Source of the DNA: Spongilla lacustris
Lineage: Eukaryota; Porifera; Demospongiae; Spongillida; Spongillidae
Direction of reading: 5' to 3'
DNA: 64,000 nucleotides
Assembly (NCBI GenBank): GCA_949361645.1
Contig: OX442433.1
Span: forward strand, 4,831,720-4,895,719
A program made the translations under genes and the position numbers. Under the pieces are notes generated by a model. The model did no database searches and was not told the DNA's origin. It saw nothing but the letters and a program-made list of their open reading frames with translations. Below, in pieces: positions 25,501 through 36,422 of the stretch. Position 1 is the first letter of the stretch. Each line of letters begins with the position of its first letter.

Positions 25501-28500
25501 AAGCTAATAGGTTTGGGTGTTTTGAAGGATGGGAGATGCCTTTGTTGGGATCTCTTAGATACTGATGGTGACACGTTAGATACAGGTTATTATGACACAG
25601 TCATTACAGATGCAGTACTTAAGATGGAGAAAGATGGCTTATTCATTGCTTCTATTACAGTGGTGGCTTCTTCATTTTCGATGTGGTTGTCACACCCTGG
25701 AATTGCTAATGGAGGATCTGGCAAAAGCAATTCCCTCAGTTGCTTTAGCTATAAAGGTAGCCAAAGATACAGCAAACAACATAAAAAACCACAAACGTCT
25801 ACTTAAAGCATTGAAAACTGCCCAACTGGAGACTCCAAGTCATAATGTTTTGAAAGTAATATTGCCATGCAATACTCGCAAATGGTCAAGTGGCTTCCTT
25901 TGTATAGCTCGTATACTGCAATTACAACATTATTTGATAGCAATGGCTGCTCAAAATGACTTGGAAAGTGAAAATTTTATTTTGCCAGACTTTCAGTTGC
26001 TTGAGTATGCCAGAAGTGCATTGTTTGAGTTCCATTTAGTTGAGCAACTATTGCAACGTGATTCAGCCAACGTAATCCATCTCTCATTCTTTTGGTACTC
26101 TATCAGTACTAAGGTGAAACAAACTGTGATCAACCTGCGTCAAAAAGGTTTTCACCCTGAAGCAAATGCACTTGAAGAAAAAATGAAACAACAACAGCTG
26201 CTTATGGAAGAGTCAGGAGTGTTCCATTTGTGTCTTATCTTGTGGCCAGAGACAGTAAACCTTCCAAATCTGCAAAAATATGCTAACAGATAAAAAGAAT
26301 TTCTTGTTATGCGTCAGTGGAAGAAGTGGCAGAAGTTTGCAGATATTGTTGGTCTTCCACAGGAATATCGCACCTCTGATCCTCAAACAGATGACGAAAA
26401 GCAAACTAATTTCATCCTCAGCTGTCGTTCAGATTTGATGAAGCATGTTACCACTGGGGATACAGCCATCCGTACTGCTAGAGCCCATTTTCTGAGGGAG
26501 AGCAAAATAGCTGAAGAAAAGTTAATCATAGATTGTCCAGTGTTAAACCGGTTTAACAAAGTGTTAAACCGGTTTAACACTTTTCCAGTGTCTATTACAC
26601 AGTATAGAAGGGGTTGTGTTTTACAACAGCACTGCTGTCCTATCCAGATATCTGTTAAGTCTTAGCGCCACACCAGTTCTAGGCGCAATTCTCGTTGCTT
26701 TTTGTAGCGTTACAAGCAAATCCACTCCACCGACTTCTTTTGCCGCCATTGGTAATTTCTATTAGCATGGCAAAAGGGCTCGCAAAGTTTGCGCCTCTTC
26801 AAAGGCTGTTATTGGTGAGAGAGGTGCAAAAGCACGATATGGGCAGGCTGGAAGAGCAAACTGGCTTATGGCACCATACAAGAGCAGGTAGATTTCGGGC
26901 GAAGCCGAAAATGCGTAATGTGCAAAGCAGTTATTCAAGCAACAGTATCATTGCAATGCCAGAGCTCATAACAGTATTGTAAATATGTATGTAATTGCTC
27001 CGTATCGTAGATACATGATTTAGGATACCAAATATACCTTCAGAATGAGTGCAACACTTATGGATGATTAGTTACAATGGAAAACACAAAACGTGTTCGC
27101 AAATTTTGTAATTGTTAAACTGGTTTAACACACCGTTTAACAGCGAACGGTCAATCTATGATTAAAGCATTGTGATAAATTGCCTAAGCCATCGAAGGAT
27201 TCAAAGGCACATGCATTTAACCTTAAAGCATACTGGGAAAGTATTGGAGCAGATATACCTGCATTATTTGTATTGTACTACATTTTAAGCTGTTGTGCTG
27301 CCTCTGAAGCTGGAGTTGAGCGGTTCTTTTCTACTGAGGGCCTCTTTCATGATGATGTGCATTCATCAATATCTCCAAAGCAGTCATCCGCACCCGCTGG
27401 AACCACGATTTGGTGAAAAGGCAGTATGTCAGAGAGTTCCCAATGGACGTACAAGATGTTGAGTTTGATGAATAGAGTGTGTTTATTGTACTTTTGTCCT
27501 CACATGCTGAATGTAATTTATACAAGCAATATTATATATTAGCCAGTTAGCCAATAAAATTTTTAATAGCCAGAGATTAGCCAGCCTGCCTCATTAGCTA
27601 CTTAGCTGGTGGAGCCCTGGCAATAGATACTCTAAGGTTAAAAGTTACCAAGAAATTAACTACCAAATAGTTGACAGTTCAGAAAACAATTGCTAAAAAC
27701 TAAAGCACGTCTATGGGATCTTCATAACAACCAAACATAGGTGACACCAATGAAATCTTATCTGTTTTAAGTCCAATACAATTTGGAATGATATCTAACT
27801 GCATAGAATAGTTATATATCTCTTAATAACCTTTTAACTTACCAAAAGGTGATTGATGAGGTCACCGCGACTAGTGAAGACATACTCCGTGGACTTGAGA
27901 TGTTCTGGATGCAGTGCCTTCCCAATGATGTCAATGGTACGAATAAGGTTCTGTTTCACTATCGTATCCTTAAAAAAAAATGGAGGAAACACATCTAAAT
28001 TATTGCCCTACATGCACCATTTGCGTGTCATGTTACCTTCACTTTCACAAAGTGGGGATTAATGTTACGCATGACGCCCGTCTCCATACGAGATGTAATC
28101 AAACTGAAAGGATTTAATGAATACACCTTAAAGAAAAAAATACACCAGCACACTAGTCTCACTTTGGAGGAGAATGCAAGCACACATATCCATAGCACAG
28201 CAGAACTGTAGCCTTGAGACGCTCAATGTCCGCATCAGACTTGTCCTGTACATAGGGAATACACTCTTGTGACTGCCATGCACACGATGATAGCGGCATG
28301 TACATACACATGTACAGGTACAGGGACACATACATGTACATGTATGCCTACATGTATAATACCCCACATGTGCACTAACTGGCATCTTCAATAAGGATAA
28401 AATAAGGGTCTGACTACTTTTCACAGAAATGACTATTCACCGAAAATAATCACTTCTACATCTAATAAAATTCGCTAATACAGAGATGTGTTTGTTGTTT

Positions 28501-31500
28501 TTTTGTTGTTGCTAACACAAACCGCATAACTGCCGAGCACATACACATGTACAGCATGATCTGAGGTCCCAGTTACAATGTACCTATGCATACCTTTCCA
28601 AAGCTGAAGAAGCCTCCTTTACCCTTCTTGTTGATCTCATCCTTTATGACCAATTCCAGTTTTGTCAGAACTGTGTCAATATGCGACGAGGAAGCATAGC
28701 CAATTCCTGCTGCACAGCCCTGTAGAGATAGTGCTCCATCGTCACAACAGGGCCCCAGACCCAATGTGCACTCACATCTCTCTCGGCTTGACTCGAATGC
28801 TTTACGGTTGCAAACATCATGTCCAGGTGGTTCTGAACAAACTGCTTGTGTGTGGCCTTGCGCATAATAACACCCATACACTTGTACAAGAACCCCTGAG
28901 GAGAGAAAGGGAACAATGAAAGGAACTTACCAAGATATCATCCCCAGCCTCCTAACAGACACTAACCATACTGCATGCAGATACATGTACATGTACAAGT
29001 AAATGTACCGGGCATACCCTTCATGCAAGGAGCTGCAATACATACATGTGTGTGCATGTACAGTGGTTTCATTGGCTAGCCACACAATAACGTGAACAGA
29101 ATTCTGAATGAGTGCGCATAGTATAATACAATATTTCATGCAATTCTAGCAACTACTTTAAATAACTGCAAGCCAAATATATACACACCTAGCGTGTGTA
29201 GTTGATATACATGTACATTGATACCATTAATATCCAGCTTGCTTCTTTGCTTTATCATAGCATGAGCTGTCAATGCACCCTGGCTCATTGTCCTACATGT
29301 ACCAGTACACACATTCATACCTAACGTTCAGCTCACCACTGATTACAAAATTTGTACATTTACATAAATGTTTTCCCCCTTGATTTATTTGTTCTTTTCT
29401 CCCCCTTCCTTTTTTGATAAATTACTAAATGTTCTCGACATATCATTGCTGCATTGTGGTACATGCATCATTGATGTACATATACTTCCAGATGGACATG
29501 GATTACACAGGCAAGTCACCAACATCATATAACCCATGTACAATGGTATCAAAGTGCCAACTTCTTTTAAATTTACAGTGTAAGTGCATCGATAAATACA
29601 CAGGACAGAAGGGTACCTTTTCATCAGGCAGATTGCCATATTTGGACATGACTTGCTCAGCATTGCCAAAGACATTGCCAAACTCCAAGAGCCACTCCTC
29701 TTTATTGACATCATCCAGCATTCGAGAAAGTAGCTGATTGAAGAAGGAATGCACTTCAAAAAAAGAGCCAAACTGATTGGCTGAGTCTTACACATGTAGA
29801 AGTGTACACCAGGGTACACACAGAAGTACCAGGGTACACACAGAAGTACCAGGGTACACACAGAAGTACCAGGGTACACACAGAAGTACCAGGGTACACA
29901 TATGTACATGTACAGTTCCCATCACATGCCAAAATTTAGTATCATTGGTTGACCATTAGTGTACATGTACGGCTTGGTAACAATAGTACAACCTTTATGA
30001 TGCACTGTACTGGGTGTCCACAAAAGAATGCATGAACTAAGTTAGGCAAATACAAATTGCTTATTCAAATTCAATTTTAAATATTACAATAGTTTCTAAT
30101 GGATATAATAATGTACAACTTTAAATTAATTGAAAGGTAGATAAGCTTCTGAATAAGCTACATGCAAGCATGAAATCTAAATCTACATGTACATGTAACT
30201 GAATCATTGTTCAAAACAATGAATCTTCAAACACCAAGAGTACACCCCTTTCAATGGATTTTGAATGGATTTTGCACTTTAACTTTAATAACTGTTTATT
30301 AATTGGTACATGGTGGTTCTTACTTCATTTTATAATGGATTAATTAAAAACTACAACTACTTGAACATTAATAACTTTAATGCAAAATATGACCTTACTT
30401 ATTAATCACTTGCTACATGTAATCTGAAATCAATGATATCACTGTATATTCATACCTTGAGCTAGTTATAATCTCTAACTTTAAACTTTAATAGAGGGCT
30501 TTAAATATGTTGATTTATGATGGTTTTGATATAAAATTACCTATTAAAAAATCTAACTTAGTATTTGCCTAACAACTGTGCAGCTGTGTACATCACGCCT
30601 GAGTTTTAAATTCTGCGGACACCCCATATACAATATAATATGCGCCAACAGTGCAGATTGTGTTGTATGTGCATGTACACAGTCACCCAGTGTACACAGT
30701 ATGTCAGTGTATATGCGCGTGCATACTAAATACTACTATCACCTTCAGTATACGGTCTTCCCACAGCTTCTGGTCCCAAGTTCCTTTCTCATTTTGCTCT
30801 GAACATAACATATCGATAACATTCACAACATTTAAGAACATATTACAGTGTCCTATCAAGTGGGCATGACCTGCTACAGAACATGCCTCATGTGCACAAA
30901 ACTCCATTTACATGTACATGTATTAATATTACTATTACTATAAGCTACATGTGTAGGGATCACTTTTGGCACAGGATGGGTTATGACTCATTTAACACCA
31001 ATTATTTTGTATGCCACTTTTGTCAGACAACATACATGTAATTGATTTGTTTTGAGCCTGGGAAAAACAATTTTGACATTATATCACCAAGGTTACGATA
31101 CCTTCTGCACCGTCTTAAGAGTCCCTAGAATAATTATCACCATCCCACTCCTCTGCAGTAAGTTAGATACCTGTATTCCTGCATTTATTTCCTTACCTGT
31201 AAGGTAGGCAAGAAGCCTAGGTATAGCAGCATCAAGCAGTGTCACGACATCCTCGTGAAGGTTGGGTCCAAGTGCCTGCATGCAGCTGAGAACATGCTCC
31301 CCTCTGTCACGCCCATTATGGGGAAAGCCAGACATGACCTGTTGAGGCATGCCAACACATGTCACATGAGCAGGGGGAAACACTGGAGGCTTGCATGATG
31401 TAAATGTACACCACTTTATGTCCCTCACTGTGTCTGATGCAATCCAAGGGATGGTGCACATTCAATGAGTTGCTAAAGCTATCCTTACATGCTCAACTGG

Positions 31501-34500
31501 CACAGCATATACAGAGTACATGTACCCAGAGACATGTAGCACATCAAATATGCAGGAACTGATTCTCTTGTGCATGAGGCTCACACAATACAACCACACA
31601 GTATGTGCATTGCCAGCTAGTCACCACTCATGTAAACATGGATACAACACACAGTATACAGGAAAGCAAGAAACTCACAAAAAGTCGCGCCAGCAGATCA
31701 TTTGGCTTTGGCAGGTTAACTATGAAAACAAAACACAAAACTTATCAACATGGTGATCACCAGTGAATGTGAAAACCAATATGACTTGTAAAGGTAAAAT
31801 GGTACATGGTTACATTGCATTTTGATCTTGATTATAAGGAACTTGGTGTTATTAACCATTAAAAGACATTCAAGGCTATTGGTTCTAATGCAAATCCATA
31901 ACAGTAAGCCTGAGAAAAATCACTACTACTTCGTACATAAATAGCACTCACTACTCACAACTTTAATATTGAGATCTATATCTATGCTTTATTAAAGCAG
32001 CGGTAGGCTTAAGTCTCCCTGTATACCTTGCGCAGTGTAATCCAACTTGAAGTCCTCAGCTTGTGCCTTCCTCTTCTTGAATCCAATGCTTGCCACACAC
32101 TTGCACACCACCCCCAGCGCACCTGTGTACTCAACAGGGGTCACAAACTCGATCAGGTAAGGCCAAAGCACCTTGTGGTTTGGGAGAGACAGAGGACAGG
32201 CCTTTCCTTAACACATCCTGCTCACTTAGTAACACAGAAATATCATGTACAAGTTCCATGCTAACACAGACTAGGCTACATCGTGCATATACTATATGCA
32301 CTAGGTTTGCCAGTAAAACATGTTCCATGTGAGAGAGACAAACACATCACGGCAACATGCATGATATACTATAGCAATACATGATGTACATGTACAAGGG
32401 AGCGTATATGCATGGTTGCAATGAACATACAGGTTCCATGTGTTCAATAGTGGTGGTCACAAGGACCAACACACTATCACTCATATCTCTGAGTGCAGTT
32501 GGTGTCAACTCTTCATTAGCCAACTTTGCCATTGCCTGTTCAAAAATAATAACAATAAAATAAAAACATTGGGGCAGGCAACAAGTGGACTATATGTATA
32601 TATGTACATAACCCACTGGCCCTTGTGGGCAGTGCACACACCTTATCATCTGGATCAAGTGCACACTGCTTGGCGATATATTCCACCATGACAGACCCGC
32701 CTTCCAGGGCAAGGTAACCATGGTGAGCCATTGCTATGATGGTTTGTTCAAAGATGCGTCGTACCTGGACAAAGAACCAGTATAAGCATATGTGCACAAC
32801 ATACACAATATGAACCAGTATCAGCATATGTGCATAGCACACACAATATGAACCAGTATCAGCATATGTGCACAACACACACAATATGAACCAGTATCAG
32901 CATATGTGCACAACACACACAATATGAACCAGTATAAGCATATGTGCACAACTCCAATATCAATACCAACAACATAAGCCCATGAACACAAATTTCATTC
33001 AAGTTGGACTAAACAAACCACTTAACCTTATAAACACAGAGATTTCAATGTTCCGATAATAAATACTAATATCAGCAACATTTTTTTTTTACCCTCAGAC
33101 TTGGATCAGGTAGAAGGATTTTCAGCCCATTGACTATCAGTGGCTTTTTCTCCCCCAGTTCAGTGCCTGCAAGAGATAGCACCATCAGTACACAGAGCTC
33201 TACAGGCCTCTTATAGTATGCATGGTCACGGGGTGTGGCTTCTTTCAATATATAGGAATAGCTTAAGAATGAATGAGGTGGTATGTTACAGTGCCCAGGC
33301 TTACACATCAGCACATGGGGAGCTAGTACTGCAACCCAGTTCTTGCCTACATATGAAAGCCATTGCCTTTTGACCAGAAGGCACAGGGAGGAGAAAGGTG
33401 TGGTGGTGGGGGGGGAGGGGGGAGGGGGAGGGTCAAGAGGAGCTCTTACTGCAGGAGTTGACCAGGTGCTTGATAATATCCAGTGTTGGAACACGGACTT
33501 TCTCTTGGGTTGCCTCCAGTCTAGTGAGAAGAAAGCTTACAATCTTCTCGTTGTATCCCTTTGCTATTGGCAAACAAGTACAGCATAAGTACATCACCAT
33601 GACAGCATATAACAGCACATGACATCATGACAGCATATAACAACACATGGCATCATGACAGCATATAATAGCACATGACATCATGACAGCATATAACAGC
33701 ACATGACATCATGACAGCATATAACAGCACATGAAATCATGACAGCATAACATCATGACAGCATATAATGACATCATGACAGTACAAACAAGTGGTCAAA
33801 AATAAACTTTATAGGAGGTCAGCGTCAGTTAATGGATTGGGAGTATGTTCGCCCACACATAGGTGCATGCAGTCTATCTTGTGCCTACAGAGCTAGACGT
33901 ATGAAGCTTTCCTTTTCCATTAGGGGGTATCCAGGGTGGCATTCAGGCCACACTGACGACAATCAGAGCTCAGAGGTAACAACCTCCTGCCTGGAAATTT
34001 ATGGTGGTGTGGGCCAACAAGGCATCACCCTGCCTGACCTCATCAGGAAGCAGCACCAGGTGAGAGTGACAGTGGGCTTTTGATTGTGGATGTGGTGCAG
34101 CCCGCAAGATGTATAGGGCATGCAAAGGTGTGTTCTCTTACCACATCTCTCTGTATAGTGTTGGTTTAGGTACTAAACTTGGTTGAATGTTTTGGGGAAT
34201 GGAGCAATGCTCAAATCCCCAGCCTAAAGCCTGGGAACAACCTCCCTGGGAAAGCCTCACTTCCATTAAAACGTATTCCCCGCACACACTGCCTCTCCAA
34301 AGATATTGACACCTGATACAGTTCCACTTCGCACACCTACAATGTATATAAAGGATGGTAGGGTGGGCAGCAATCACTCAGCCTAAAGCTAAGGCTGCCA
34401 GCTGCACTGTTTACCCACCCACCACTCCACCTGTGCATTGACTGTACTTGTACACATGTTTTGCAGTGTTCTTACTTGCACATCAATGGTAGGTGGCACC

Positions 34501-36384
34501 CTTCTGGCTTCTACCCTGACCTAACCACCTTACCTTGACCAGCATCAAGGGGTGTGGCTGACCTAATGGGGACCAGCGTTTCCCCTTGGTTCCAGTCAGG
34601 CTCAGGGCAGGGGATCAGCACCCTTACGCACACCCAACTGGCTGGCTGTCACCTACCCCCCCCCCCCCCCTCCCCTTTTGTGCCAAGTCCCGCATACCTG
34701 GGAAGAGGATCCAGTGATGTATCTACATGTGTACATGTAACACACTACCAATTTTATCACAAAGTGTACAATTCTTGCAAAGATCTGGTCTTAACCGCAC
34801 CACATAATAATCTACGTGCTGTAATATTACAAACCACGCCATAATGCTATGCAATAACAGACATGGATACTGTGGTACTGTACAGTAAAAATAGACTGCA
34901 CTTTGAAGACTTGGAGTGTACCATAATTATCGATCGACCACAAGAGGTGTAGTTAAGTTTTTTTATGGCCACTATCATATGGGAAATTTACACTGTATTA
35001 GAACACCAATGCCACAACACTACACACTACACGCATTACACAGCATACTCCATACACTGTACATGCACATACATGTTAGCACACAACATGTACACATAAT
35101 ACAAACATACTGGCAGCTGCAAAACAGCGTAGACTCTCATTGTGGTCCTTCACAGACACAGGATTTGCCATGTTGATAGGAATGCACGCCTAAAAACAAT
35201 ACAATTGTGTACAGTACTATTTGCCCCCAGCTCTGACCAGCCCTCCCTATAACAACTGACATGTTGGTGAAGGACGGGGAGGAGGGTGTCCAGGATGATG
35301 GCCATATTGGTGCACTTCTTTATGCACGCTGCGTCCACAATCATGCCAAGGCACTGAGGTGGACCATAGAGGAGGGAGAGGGGGGATAAACAACTTGGTG
35401 CAACCTATGTTACTAGCACAGACGTTATTAAGCTGTTTAATATACAATGTGCTTGCAAAGCATCTGATATCCTGGAATTAGTTTAGTATATAAAGTGATC
35501 ATAAAAAAACACATCAACATCAATTGATCTACGAATATTCCAACATGTGTCGCATATGACGTCTGTCACCATGTGCCTTTACAATGCCAGACTAAAATAG
35601 AAGGAATCTGAAGACAATGCTGCACTTAAGAATATACCAGTACGGGACAACCAAATGACTTTAGTTTTGTACTGCCTCAGTATAAGTGACTATTACATGG
35701 TACATCACTTCGATCATCAAACAGAATTCATGTTTATCAGGATTATCTCGTGCCTTGGACCAGCACTGTATGTATGGAGTGCTTTGTGTTATGTGGATGC
35801 TGTAAAGCTGCAGGGAAGTGTCAGCTTCCAACTTGGATACCAGTAAACATAAATTATATACAAGTATTTATGTGTAGAGAGGCATCATGTACATGTACAT
35901 GTATATACATGTACAAACCCCCAAACTACATGTAGACAATGGTAAGAGATACATACATGGCACGTCATTGTTAGGCTTCATGTACGTGTATTGTATAAGG
36001 AAGTGAAAGCAATGCAAAAAGAAACCAATTTCAAACACACACCCCAGGACTGCACAATTTTCACTATAAAAATGTGGCAAATGAAGGTCAGGTGGGAAAG
36101 GAGGTTGGGTAAACCAATGTGTAGAGATATTTGCATAACAGGTCTTCATCACAAGTATCACCAACCTGGGAGATGTGGTACTGCTCCGAGTGCTTCTTGA
36201 ACAACTGGACCACTCCAGGAATGAGCTTAGGCAGCTGGTCATTTAGGGCATCAGCAGCACAGAGGTGAACAGCAAATCCTATGGCATCAACAACAGCGAT
36301 CCAGACCTGTCATGACGGAAGATGATCGTGATAAATTGAACTGAAAACATCCTAATCTTGATAATCCCTCCCCCAGCTGCTGAG

Positions 36385-36422
<38 letters not shown>

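Larger units (their letters stand above)
24796..27619 (+). mobile_element. hAT transposon with 8-bp target duplication
   Basis: CAGGGCTCCACCAGCTAAG at the left is inverted as CTTAGCTGGTGGAGCCCTG at the right. The flanks are GCTATAGA (24788-24795) and GCAATAGA (27620-27627), an 8-bp duplication with one mismatch, as expected for hAT. Subterminal TTAGCCAGCC and TAGCCA repeats lie inside both ends. It encodes a transposase on the plus strand, opposite to MROH1, whose intron it occupies. Its total length of 2,824 bp includes a 636-bp nested insertion. Confidence 0.92.

Noticed and set aside
29385..29909. 174-codon minus-strand ORF with tryptophan/cysteine repeats
   Set aside because: Its start is a 20-bp tandem repeat. 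The useful coding part is the MROH1 exon at 29617-29753 in another frame.
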